A DNA stretch of 64,000 nucleotides from Nocardia vinacea (GTDB lineage: Bacteria > Actinomycetota > Actinomycetes > Mycobacteriales > Mycobacteriaceae). Numbering within the stretch: the stretch's first letter is position 1; each line of letters opens with the position of its first letter. A program made the translations under genes and the position numbers. Under the pieces are notes generated by a model that worked only from the letters and a program-made list of their open reading frames with translations, ran no database searches and was not told the DNA's origin. Shown here piece by piece: positions 21,318 to 29,201 of the stretch. The stretch is taken from NCBI RefSeq assembly GCF_035920345.1, contig NZ_CP109149.1, positions 3,472,001 to 3,536,000 on the forward strand, read 5' to 3'.

Positions 21318-22531
21318 TCCTGGTTACCGGTATGGGCGTGCTCGCGCCGAATGGCCTCGGCGTCGAGCGCTTCTGGGATGCGGTGTTGGATGGCCACAGT
21401 GGTATCGCACCGCTGACCCGGTTCGACACCAACCGCAGCACCGCGCGATTGGCCGGACAGGTCGCCGATTTCGATGCGGCCGAACATCTGCCGAGCCGAT
21501 TGCTGCCGCAGACCGATATTTCGACGCGGATGGCGTTGGTGGCCGCGCAGTGGGCCCTGGACGACGCCAAGGTCGATACGGCGGCACTGACCGACTACGA
21601 CATGGGTGTGGTCACCGGAAATGCCTCCGGCGGTTTCGAATTCACCCATCGCGAGTTCAATAAGCTGTGGTCGCGCGGTTCCGAGCATGTGAGCGTCTAC
21701 GAGTCGTTCGCCTGGTTCTACGCGGTGAATACCGGGCAGATCTCGATCCGGCACGGTATGCGCGGGCCGAGCAGTGCGCTGGTCGCCGAACAGGCGGGCG
21801 GTTTGGACGCGGTCGGGCACGCCCGCCGGACGGTCAACCGCGGCACCCCGCTGGTGGTCACCGGCGGCGTGGATTCCGCGCTCGATCCCTGGGGCTGGGC
21901 CTCACATCTGGCCAGCGGCGAGGTCAGCACGTCGGACGCGCCGGAGCGTGCCTATCTGCCATTCGACACCGCAGCGGCCGGATATGTGCCGGGTGAGGGC
22001 GGTGCGATGCTGGTGGTCGAGGACGCCACGGCGGCCCGTGCCCGCGGCGTTCCGAAGGTGCATGGCGAAATCGCCGGGTACGCTTCGACATTCGATCCGG
22101 CGCCGGATTCGGGAAGACCCTCGGGTCTGCGCCGCGCCGCGGAACTCGCACTCGCCGACGCCGGTATGGGACCGGGCGATATCGATATCGTCTTCGCCGA
22201 TGCGGCGGGTGTACCCGACCGCGATCGGGACGAGGCGGCGGCCATCGAGGCCATCTTCGGCGCCGGTGGCGTCCCGGTCACGGCGTCGAAACCGCTGACC
22301 GGACGGCTGTTCTCGGGCGCGGGCCCGCTCGACATCGTGACCGCACTGCTGTCCATACGCGATTCGGTGATTCCGCCGACCGCCTACACCACCACCCTCG
22401 CCGAGGACTACCGGATCGATCTGGTTCTCGGCGCACCGCGGCCCGCCACCGTCGGCGGCGCCCTCGTCCTGGCCCGTGGCCGTTGGGGTTTCAACTCCGC
22501 GGTCGTCGTGCGCGCTGTCGACCAAACCTAG
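21314..22531 (+). CDS. type II PKS chain-length factor, KS-beta
   Basis: 405 residues, with the active-site Cys replaced by Gln160 (VAEQAGG), the CLF hallmark that primes the chain by malonyl decarboxylation. The tunnel-gate region [10 protein letters not shown] gives Phe108, Thr111 and Phe115, equivalent to Phe109, Thr112 and Phe116 of the actinorhodin CLF, the set linked to octaketide (C16) length. Overlaps KS-alpha by four bases; the ACP follows ten bases later. Confidence 0.95.
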   Translation: MILVTGMGVLAPNGLGVERFWDAVLDGHSGIAPLTRFDTNRSTARLAGQVADFDAAEHLPSRLLPQTDISTRMALVAAQWALDDAKVDTAALTDYDMGVVTGNASGGFEFTHREFNKLWSRGSEHVSVYESFAWFYAVNTGQISIRHGMRGPSSALVAEQAGGLDAVGHARRTVNRGTPLVVTGGVDSALDPWGWASHLASGEVSTSDAPERAYLPFDTAAAGYVPGEGGAMLVVEDATAARARGVPKVHGEIAGYASTFDPAPDSGRPSGLRRAAELALADAGMGPGDIDIVFADAAGVPDRDRDEAAAIEAIFGAGGVPVTASKPLTGRLFSGAGPLDIVTALLSIRDSVIPPTAYTTTLAEDYRIDLVLGAPRPATVGGALVLARGRWGFNSAVVVRAVDQT

Positions 22532-22541
22532 GGAGCCGATC

Positions 22542-22787
22542 ATGACCATGACAATTACCGAATTACGCCGGATCCTTGTGGAATGCGCGGGCGGCGATGA
22601 TATCGCCGAAGATATCGCCGGACTCGACTTCGAACAGCTCGGCTACGACTCCCTGGCGCTCATCGAAACGGCCTCGCGGATCCAACGCGATTTCGGCGTG
22701 CTGATCCCGGAGGAACAGCTCATCGATGTCACGACGCCGCAGGAGCTGGTCGATATCGTCAATAGCCAATTGCGCGGTGCTGCATGA
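22542..22787 (+). CDS. acyl carrier protein of the type II PKS
   Basis: 81 residues. The phosphopantetheine attachment site is Ser37 in LGYDSLALIE. ATG 22542 follows GGGAG by six bases; ATG 22548 is an alternative. It carries the growing poly-beta-ketone between KS, KR and cyclases, and its stop overlaps the aromatase start (22784). No dedicated phosphopantetheinyl transferase is in the window. Confidence 0.95.
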   Translation: MTMTITELRRILVECAGGDDIAEDIAGLDFEQLGYDSLALIETASRIQRDFGVLIPEEQLIDVTTPQELVDIVNSQLRGAA

Positions 22788-23722
22788 ATACACAGGTGAT
22801 GAGCCACACCAAGGTGGTGCAGGCGCCGCCAGAGGTCGTCTACGCCCTGGTCGCGGATGTGACCAAATGGCCGGTGATCTTCGCGCCGAGCGTGCTGGTG
22901 CGTCATCTGCACCGCGGACCCGATGAGGAGCGGTTCCGGTTGTGGGCCACCGTCAATGGTGAGGTGAAGAATTGGACCTCCCGGCGGGTGCTCGATGCGG
23001 CGCAACGGCGCATCGTCTTCGAACAGGAGCGCAGTCACGCACCGATCGCGTCCATGGGCGGCGGCTGGTCGTTCCGCGAAATCGATCCCGGCACAACGAA
23101 GGTCACCCTCGACCACCGCTTCACCGTGGTGGACGGCGCCGATCCGGATCTGGTGGCGGGCGCGGTGGATCGCAATAGCGAGACAGAGTTGGCCGCGTTG
23201 GCTCATATCGCAGAGCTGGGACATCCGGTCGACGAGGTGGTGCACACCTTCGAAGACGCCGTCTCGCTCGATATTGCGGCGGCCGAGGCATACGACTTCA
23301 TCTACCACAGCGAGCGCTGGCCCGAACACGTCCCGCACGTCGGCAGGATCGAACTCGACGAGGACGCCGATGGTGTGCAGCTGATGGAGATGGATACCGT
23401 TACCGCGGGCGGTATTCCGCACACCACCAAATCGGTGCGCGTCTGCGTCACCGACGAGCGGATCGATTACAAGCAGCTGCTGCCGCCTGCCATGCTCTTC
23501 GGGCACAGCGGCGCATGGGAATTCGCGGACGGTCCGGACGGTGCGGTGGTGACGGCACGGCACACAGTTGCGATCAATCCGGTTGCCGCCCGCGAAGTCC
23601 TCGGGGCCGATACCGATCTCGCCGATGCGCGCGCATATCTCACCGAAGCGCTGTCGACCAACAGCCGCAATACCCTGCTGTGCGCGGTGCGGTATGCCGA
23701 GTCCGTGAAGTCACCGACATGA
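22784..23722 (+). CDS. didomain aromatase/cyclase (ActVII-like)
   Basis: 312 residues made of two START/Bet v 1-like halves (about 1-150 and 160-305), each opening with a short helix-strand and a WP motif (TKWPVIF, ERWPEHV). Didomain ARO/CYCs cyclise C7-C12 and aromatise the first ring of C9-reduced polyketides, whereas monodomain enzymes usually serve unreduced chains. That fits the ketoreductase at 29202. Coupled on both sides by ATGA overlaps. Confidence 0.92.
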   Translation: MNTQVMSHTKVVQAPPEVVYALVADVTKWPVIFAPSVLVRHLHRGPDEERFRLWATVNGEVKNWTSRRVLDAAQRRIVFEQERSHAPIASMGGGWSFREIDPGTTKVTLDHRFTVVDGADPDLVAGAVDRNSETELAALAHIAELGHPVDEVVHTFEDAVSLDIAAAEAYDFIYHSERWPEHVPHVGRIELDEDADGVQLMEMDTVTAGGIPHTTKSVRVCVTDERIDYKQLLPPAMLFGHSGAWEFADGPDGAVVTARHTVAINPVAAREVLGADTDLADARAYLTEALSTNSRNTLLCAVRYAESVKSPT

Positions 23723-24654
23723 CCGCCACCGAACCACCGATGGTGGCCGGGGGCCCGGTCGTGCGCGAAATCGCCGACCGGGTCTACGCGTACACGCACA
23801 GTCGAGGCGGCTGGTGTGTCAGCAATGCGGGCGTGCTGGCGGGGCCGGGCGGGGCGGTGGTGATCGATACGCTGGCGACCGAGGGACGCACCCGCGCGCT
23901 GGTCGAATTCGTCGACGGCCTCGATATCGGTCCGGCCAGAACGATTGTCAACACCCACCATCACGGCGACCACAATTTCGGCAATCACCTCTTCGGGCCC
24001 ACCGCGGTCGTCATCGGCCACGATCGGATCCGGCCGGAGATGATCGAGACCGGACTCGCGCTGACCGAACTGTGGCCGCAGGTGCAGTGGGGCGATGTGC
24101 GAGTAACCCTGCCCAGCATCACCTTCAGCGGCCGCGTGACCCTGCATATCGGCGAACGGCGCGTCGAACTATTCCACCTCGGACCGGCCGCGCACACCAC
24201 CAATGATGTGGTGGCGTGGCTGCCCGAGGAGAAGGTGCTCTTCGCCGGAGATCTGGTGATGTCGGGGGCCGCGCCGTTCTGCCTGATGGGATCGGTCAGC
24301 GGGACGATAAACGCGATCAGCAGGCTAGCCGAACTGGGCGCGGAAACTGTGGTGTCCGGGCACGGTCCGGTGACCGGACCCGAGATCTTCGAGCAGACAT
24401 TGCGATATCTGCGGTGGGTGCAGGAGCTGGCCGCCGAGGGCCGCTCCCTCGGACTCACCCCGCTGGCCATCGCGCTCGAGGCCGATCACGGTGAATTCGC
24501 CGATCTGGTCGACGAAGAGCGCATAGTCGGCAATCTGTACCGCGCCGATGCGGAGTGGGCGGGCGGTCCGATCGGCGAGCCGCTGGATGTGCTGTCGATT
24601 TTCGGCGAGATGATCGTGTACAACCACGGGCAGGTGCCGACATGTCTGGCGTGA
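23719..24654 (+). CDS. metallo-beta-lactamase-fold cyclase/thioesterase (ActIV-like)
   Basis: 311 residues. The metal motif THHHGDH (79-85), His159, Asp178 and His215 are all present, so a dinuclear site is expected. In the actinorhodin pathway ActIV, of this fold, closes the second ring and releases the product from the ACP; position directly after ARO/CYC supports the same role here. A generic MBL hydrolase or glyoxalase II remains possible, since the assignment rests on fold and context. Confidence 0.82.
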   Translation: MTATEPPMVAGGPVVREIADRVYAYTHSRGGWCVSNAGVLAGPGGAVVIDTLATEGRTRALVEFVDGLDIGPARTIVNTHHHGDHNFGNHLFGPTAVVIGHDRIRPEMIETGLALTELWPQVQWGDVRVTLPSITFSGRVTLHIGERRVELFHLGPAAHTTNDVVAWLPEEKVLFAGDLVMSGAAPFCLMGSVSGTINAISRLAELGAETVVSGHGPVTGPEIFEQTLRYLRWVQELAAEGRSLGLTPLAIALEADHGEFADLVDEERIVGNLYRADAEWAGGPIGEPLDVLSIFGEMIVYNHGQVPTCLA

Positions 24655-25901
24655 CAACCGAATCGGTGCGGGTCTGCGTGGTCGGCGGCGGACCGGCCGG
24701 GCTGATGACCGGTCTAGTGCTCGCCCGATCGGGCGTGGAAGTGCTTGTGTTGGAAAAGCATCCGGACTTCCTGCGCGACTTCCGCGGTGACACCGTGCAC
24801 CCATCCACTCTCCGGGCGATCGACGAACTCGGGCTGGCCACCGAATTCCTCGCGCTACCGCACGTCGAACTGCCACAGCTGCCGATGGCCACCGCGAGTG
24901 GGCCGGTGATCTTCGCCGACTTCCGCTCGCTCCCAGGCGGTTTCCCGTTCGTGGCATTTATGCCGCAGTGGGATGTGCTGAACTTCCTGGCCGAGGCCGG
25001 TGGGCGGTACCCGGGCTTCCGCTTGATCCAGCGGGCCGAGGTCACCGAACTCATCCAGGAGCACGACACCGTGGTCGGCGCACGGGTACGCACACCCGAG
25101 GGACCTCTCGAGGTCCGGTCCCAGTTGGTGATCGCCGCGGATGGACGCAATTCGATTGTGCGCGGCGGCCTGCTGGAGGTCGCGGCCGGCGCGGCGCCGA
25201 TGGACGTGCTGTGGTTCCGGGTCAGCAAACCCGACGGCGAGCGGCTGCCTACCGTGCGCAGCGGCAATGGCTTCTTCATCGTCTGCATCGACCGCGGCGA
25301 CTACCTGCAGGTCGCCTACATGATCCCGAAGGGCGGATTCGCGACTGTGAAGGCCGCCGGACTCGCCGACTTCCGTGCCGACCTCGCCGCGATCTATCCG
25401 AGCCTCACCGAGCATCTGGCGGCCGAGATCCGCACCTGGGATGACGTGAAACCCCTTGATGTGCGGGTGGATCGGCTACGGCGCTGGTACCGGCCCGGCC
25501 TCCTCGCGATCGGCGATGCGGCCCATGCCATGTCGCCCGCGGGCGGAGTCGGCATCAATCTCGCGGTACAGGACGCGATCGCGACCGCCCGGCTGCTCGC
25601 GCCCATCCTCGGCACGGGTGCTCGACCGAGCGTCGCACAATTGCGCGCCGTGCAGAGCAGGCGTGAATTCCCCATGCGCGTAGTCCAATTCGCGCAACTG
25701 CGGCTGCTGTCGGATCTCTATCCGAATGCCGGACGACCGGGCACCGACAGGCCACTGCTGGTACGTCTGCTGCGGCGCTTTCCCCGGCTACCCCGTTTGG
25801 TGGCCCGGGTGATCGGGCTCGGCATCCGGCCCGAACATGTGCCACCGGTGGCCGATGTCGCCGGAACCGTCACTGCCCTAACGAAATTCAGGGAGAACTG
25901 A
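24642..25901 (+). CDS. FAD-dependent aromatic monooxygenase (class A)
   Basis: 419 residues with the dinucleotide fold VVGGGPAGLMTGL (13-25), the DG motif VIAADGRNS (163-171) and the GD motif AIGDAAHAMSPAGGVGINLAVQD (about 288-308). This is the p-hydroxybenzoate hydroxylase type that hydroxylates or oxidatively modifies polyketide rings. It lacks the C-terminal thioredoxin-like domain of PgaE/RdmE-size enzymes. Overlaps the previous gene by 13 bases; the hydrolase follows two bases after its stop. Confidence 0.92.
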   Translation: MSGVTTESVRVCVVGGGPAGLMTGLVLARSGVEVLVLEKHPDFLRDFRGDTVHPSTLRAIDELGLATEFLALPHVELPQLPMATASGPVIFADFRSLPGGFPFVAFMPQWDVLNFLAEAGGRYPGFRLIQRAEVTELIQEHDTVVGARVRTPEGPLEVRSQLVIAADGRNSIVRGGLLEVAAGAAPMDVLWFRVSKPDGERLPTVRSGNGFFIVCIDRGDYLQVAYMIPKGGFATVKAAGLADFRADLAAIYPSLTEHLAAEIRTWDDVKPLDVRVDRLRRWYRPGLLAIGDAAHAMSPAGGVGINLAVQDAIATARLLAPILGTGARPSVAQLRAVQSRREFPMRVVQFAQLRLLSDLYPNAGRPGTDRPLLVRLLRRFPRLPRLVARVIGLGIRPEHVPPVADVAGTVTALTKFREN

Positions 25902-25903
25902 TC

Positions 25904-26662
25904 GTGTCGACATATCTGCTCGTGCATGGCGCATTTCACGGCGGCTGGGCCTGGCAGCGGGTGCTGCCGCTGCTCGAGGACGCCGGACATCGTGTGCTGG
26001 CCCCGTCGCTTGTCGGCCTCGGCGACCGCGCCGATCTCTTGACCCCGGATGTCGGCCTGGATACCCACGTCGAGGATCTGGTCGGCCTGCTCACCTCCGC
26101 GGATCTCACCGACGTCGTCCTGGTCGGGCACAGCTACGCGAGCATCGTGGTGACCGCGGTCGCCGACGCCGTCCCCGACCGCATCGCCGAACTCGTCTAT
26201 ATCGACACCTTCGTCCCGCGCGACGGTGAGGCGGTCGCCGACATCATGCCCGGTATGGTCGATGCCTTCGCCGCCGCGGCCACCGAATACGGCGATGGCT
26301 GGCGCGTACCGCCGCAGACCGAGCCGATGGGCGACGGCGGCCTGTACGGCATCACCGAGGAACCCGATTTGAGCTGGGCCGCCTCGATGATGACCGCACA
26401 GTCGCTCGAGACTTTCCAACAGCGCATGCTGCTCACGAATCCCATTGCGCTGGCGGATATTCCGGTGACACACGTGTATTGCAGCGAGGGCGGCGAAGCC
26501 TACAAGGCCATGCGCGCCGCCATGCCGCGCACCCTGCCGCCCGCCGACCTGCCGCCCGGCCGTCTGCACGTGCTGCCGACCGGGCACGACTGCATGATCA
26601 CCATGCCGCGCGAATTGGCCGGGCACCTCCTGGCATTGGCACCGCGGACAACGCTTGCCTAA
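25904..26662 (+). CDS. alpha/beta hydrolase of the PKS operon
   Basis: 252 residues of the MenH/plant-esterase-like alpha/beta-hydrolase group. The oxyanion region HGAFHGGW (8-15), nucleophile Ser77 (GHSYAS) and catalytic His near 228 (TGHD) are visible. GTG 25904 has AGGGAGA upstream. It is the last gene of the KS-alpha operon; it may hydrolyse or rearrange an intermediate, but the reaction cannot be read from sequence. Confidence 0.85.
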   Translation: MSTYLLVHGAFHGGWAWQRVLPLLEDAGHRVLAPSLVGLGDRADLLTPDVGLDTHVEDLVGLLTSADLTDVVLVGHSYASIVVTAVADAVPDRIAELVYIDTFVPRDGEAVADIMPGMVDAFAAAATEYGDGWRVPPQTEPMGDGGLYGITEEPDLSWAASMMTAQSLETFQQRMLLTNPIALADIPVTHVYCSEGGEAYKAMRAAMPRTLPPADLPPGRLHVLPTGHDCMITMPRELAGHLLALAPRTTLA

Positions 26663-27135
26663 TGCAGGACACCGTAGGTCGCCGCAAGGGTGAACCCGTG
26701 CGCTCCGGTCTCGCAGGTCACCGTGCCCTGGTAGCCGATGCCGCAGGTGGTGCCACCGACGGCGACCTTCTGCCCCTCCGGCAGCACCTGCGCGCCACCC
26801 GGGTAGGTAAAGGTGGGTTGGTCGGCCGTCAGGAAATGGGCCGCTTCCACGGTCGACGAACGCACCTGGTTCGTGCCCGGCGGTGCGTCGATCGGCACCG
26901 CATCGCATCCGGCCGGGCCGTCCAGGAAGAATCCGCAGTTGCGGCCGTCGGGCGACCGGAAGAAGACGGCGCCCTTGTAGTGCGGGTCGTCGACCAGATA
27001 TCCGGTCTCGTCCACCGGTGTCAGCTGATCGAGCCCATTGGGGTCGGCGGCTGCCGGGCCGGCGGCGGTCGCCACGGCGGCAATGGCGAGTGGTACCAGG
27101 GTCGACAGAGCGAACAGCTGCGAGCGATCGAACAC
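26659..27135 (-). CDS. secreted protein of unknown function
   Basis: 158 residues with a signal peptide (positively charged start, hydrophobic core, AAGPAAA cleavage region about residue 30) and four cysteines in the mature part (CGFFLDGPAGC and CGIGYQGTVTC), probably two disulphides. I recognise no domain; similar small secreted proteins are common in Nocardia and mycobacteria. It converges with the hydrolase with a four-base overlap. Confidence 0.75.
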   Translation of the reverse strand: MFDRSQLFALSTLVPLAIAAVATAAGPAAADPNGLDQLTPVDETGYLVDDPHYKGAVFFRSPDGRNCGFFLDGPAGCDAVPIDAPPGTNQVRSSTVEAAHFLTADQPTFTYPGGAQVLPEGQKVAVGGTTCGIGYQGTVTCETGAHGFTLAATYGVLH

Positions 27136-27246
27136 GATGCGCCTCCTTGGTCGTCATCCGACGGAACCCCATGACGTTAGCGGTGAATCCGCGCGATAGC
27201 CATTGCCTCTCGATGACGAAACAGTTTGCCGCCCAGCCGGATCGGG

Positions 27247-27657
27247 TCAGGATTCGGCCGCGTCGTACGCGGCGCGGGCGGCGAGTACTTCGCTGAGATG
27301 TGCGCTCGACCAGTCGACGATGCTCGCGAAGACCGGGGTCAGGGTGACCGCGAGCGGGGTGGCTTCGTACTCGACGCGGGGTGGCACCTCGGCGTGGTAG
27401 GTGCGGGACACCAGTCCGTCGCGTTCCAGCTGGCGCAGGCGCTGGGTCAGCACCTTGGGGGTGAGGCCAGGGATGCGCTGTTCGAGTTCGGTGAAGCGCA
27501 GTCGGCCGTCATGGGTCAGCACCCAGAGCACCTGGGTGGACCACCGGCCGAAAACGAGGTCGATCACCGGGGTGATCGGACACGGATCGACGGCGGCCGG
27601 CCCACTCGCCGCCCGACCACCACCCCTCATCGAATCGCTACGCGATGCCTGCCTCAT
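27247..27657 (-). CDS. HxlR-family transcription regulator
   Basis: 136 residues. The winged helix is typical of HxlR: CPITPVIDLVFGRWSTQVLWVL, then LRFTELEQRIPGLTPKVLTQRLRQLERDGLVSR and PPRVEYEATPLA; the conserved Cys could be redox-active, as in HypR. The first about 20 residues are encoded by a 37-base repeat shared with the monooxygenase gene at 47258. It is divergent from the DUF5519 gene with a nested palindrome between them. Confidence 0.88.
   Translation of the reverse strand: MRQASRSDSMRGGGRAASGPAAVDPCPITPVIDLVFGRWSTQVLWVLTHDGRLRFTELEQRIPGLTPKVLTQRLRQLERDGLVSRTYHAEVPPRVEYEATPLAVTLTPVFASIVDWSSAHLSEVLAARAAYDAAES
27612..27648 (-). repeat. 37-bp repeat, copy A (N-terminal codons of HxlR gene)
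   Basis: Reads on the minus strand from GCATCG to CGGG. It matches 47264-47300 at 34 of 37 positions, including an uninterrupted AGCGATTCGATGAGGGGTGG core. In both places it encodes SDSMRGGGR just after the start codon of unrelated proteins. Confidence 0.75.
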
Positions 27658-27665
27658 TGGTCCTC

Positions 27666-27700
27666 ACTTTCCACTTGGTAAGTACTATACTTTGGAAAGT
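27666..27700. promoter_or_regulatory. nested palindrome, HxlR operator candidate
   Basis: Outer arms ACTTTCCA (27666-27673) and TGGAAAGT (27693-27700); inner arms AAGTA (27680-27684) and TACTT (27688-27692). TATACT at 27686-27691 could be a -10 element. It sits in the gap between the divergent HxlR and DUF5519 genes. Confidence 0.6.
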
Positions 27701-27762
27701 ACTGTGAAGCCAGGGGTCGTGAGCGAGCACCACCGCGAACGAAAACCGAAGGGAACACAGTC

Positions 27763-28257
27763 ATGACAACGGCATCCGTGGACGGACGCATCGATCTGCC
27801 GCGCCGCTCCGGCGACCGGCCGCGCACCCGGGCACACAATCCACATCAGCAGCTCAACCAGCTAGCGCCACCGGATCTGCAGGAAACCCTGTGGTCGCGG
27901 ATGACCACGCTGAACGGCGTGCTGCTCGGCCGCAGCGGCGTTTCGCTGCCCGATACCCGGGCGCTGCATCTGCGCCCGACGATCGCCAAAGGACCGGGCG
28001 AGGCATATCTGGTCGGCACCGAATTCGCCCATCTACACGGATACGACGACGGCAGCCTGCACATGTGCCTGCCGAAAGATATTGCGGCCGAGGCGATCAC
28101 GCAGGGCTGGGCGGAATTGCATCCCATGGCGCGGCAGCGTTTTCTGCCGCAGACGCTGGTAATGGTCTACGGGCCACGCGATCTCGACGAACTCGAGATG
28201 GTCTGGCGACTGGTGCGGATCAGCCACGGTTTCGCGCGTGGGGCGGCTACAGCGTGA
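27763..28257 (+). CDS. DUF5519 (luciferase-domain-like) protein
   Basis: 164 residues. The RPTIAKGPGEAYLVGTEFAHLHGYDDGSLHMCLP stretch and the LPQTLVMVYGPRDLDELEMVWRLV ending fit DUF5519, annotated as luciferase-family or phospholipase without biochemical basis. GAAGGGA precedes the ATG. The His-rich centre (HLHGYDDGSLH) might bind a ligand. It is a probable target of the divergent HxlR regulator and is followed directly by the lipocalin-like gene. Confidence 0.7.
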   Translation: MTTASVDGRIDLPRRSGDRPRTRAHNPHQQLNQLAPPDLQETLWSRMTTLNGVLLGRSGVSLPDTRALHLRPTIAKGPGEAYLVGTEFAHLHGYDDGSLHMCLPKDIAAEAITQGWAELHPMARQRFLPQTLVMVYGPRDLDELEMVWRLVRISHGFARGAATA

Positions 28258-28286
28258 TTAGAGCGGCGGCCGCCATCGTGGGAGAC

Positions 28287-28676
28287 ATGAACGCCACCGA
28301 TCTCGTCGGAACCTGGGAATTGCTGTCCTACTTCGATATCGACGAACACGATGCGACCAGCACCGGGCCACTGGGTGACGCACCGCGCGGCCTGCTGATC
28401 TACGGCGCGCACGGCTATATGTCGGTGAGCATGATGCGCACCGACGCAGCGACGGGCACACCGCCCTTCATGGGTTATGCGGGAACCTGGCGCAGGCGCG
28501 GCGCGGAGATGGTGCACGCGATCACCGTGTGCTCCAACCCGGCCTGGGCCGATACCGAACAGGTGCGCCAGATGTCGCTGAACGGCGACGTCCTCACGCT
28601 CATCGGAGCCGCACGGGTCGACGGGCGGATGCAGCGCCGGGTGCTGACCTGGCGCCGCTCCTGCCCGCCGTCCTGA
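28287..28676 (+). CDS. lipocalin-like domain protein
   Basis: 129 residues resembling the Lipocalin_5 (PF13924) family: DLVGTWELLSYFDID at the start, PRGLLIYGAHGYMSVSMMR in the middle, and a C-terminal RRVLTWRR strand. Such small beta-barrel proteins are found in several polyketide clusters with unknown roles. ATG 28287 has GGGAG two bases upstream; GTG 28254, overlapping the previous stop, is an equally possible start. Confidence 0.7.
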   Translation: MNATDLVGTWELLSYFDIDEHDATSTGPLGDAPRGLLIYGAHGYMSVSMMRTDAATGTPPFMGYAGTWRRRGAEMVHAITVCSNPAWADTEQVRQMSLNGDVLTLIGAARVDGRMQRRVLTWRRSCPPS

Positions 28677-28685
28677 AATCGCCTG

Positions 28686-29189
28686 TTATTCAGGCGAATA
28701 CGAGAATAAGGGCTCATCGAATTGGACCGGTTCGTTGTTTTCCTTGAGTATCTCGGTGATCACGCCGCCAGCCTGCGCGGTCACCGGGATCATCAACTTC
28801 ATCGCCTCCACGATGGCGATCTGCTGTCCGGCCGTCACCCGGTCGCCCACCTCTACGAAGGGGGCCGCGCCCGGTTCCTGGCCGCGATAGAACACCCCGA
28901 CACTCGGTGCGCGGAAGACCGCACCGAGTGCCGGCTCATCGGGCGCGGCCGGGGTTTCCACCGCTCCCCCTGCCACTTCGGGGGCCACGCCGAGCGGTGC
29001 TGCCGAGACCTGCCATTCGGCCTCGATCGTCACCTCACCCACCTGGACACGCAGCGCGCTCGGCTGCTGCGGAAAACCCGCGAGCAGTTGCAGCGCACCC
29101 GTCTGGATCGCCTCGAGGATCCGCAGATACTCGTCGTGCCCGGTTGCGCCGTCGAGCGCACCCGATGTGTTCTCCTCCACTGCGGTCAT
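28686..29189 (-). CDS. accB: acetyl-CoA carboxylase biotin carboxyl carrier protein
   Basis: 167 residues with the C-terminal biotinyl domain; Lys131 in EAMKLM is the biotin site, and the GDRVTAGQQIAIVEAMKLM hairpin is intact. The N-terminal part is the Ala/Pro-rich linker usual for AccB. It lies 12 bases downstream of the ketoreductase, so the carrier and the KR are co-transcribed, away from accC and accD of the same cluster. Together the three make a complete dedicated carboxylase. Confidence 0.92.
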   Translation of the reverse strand: MTAVEENTSGALDGATGHDEYLRILEAIQTGALQLLAGFPQQPSALRVQVGEVTIEAEWQVSAAPLGVAPEVAGGAVETPAAPDEPALGAVFRAPSVGVFYRGQEPGAAPFVEVGDRVTAGQQIAIVEAMKLMIPVTAQAGGVITEILKENNEPVQFDEPLFSYSPE

Positions 29190-29201
29190 TGCCCAGGCCT
29201 C

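Noticed and set aside
25904..26662. Alpha/beta hydrolase as the main thioesterase releasing the polyketide
   Set aside because: Type II aromatic clusters rarely need one, and the ActIV-like protein is a better candidate; the hydrolase role is left open.
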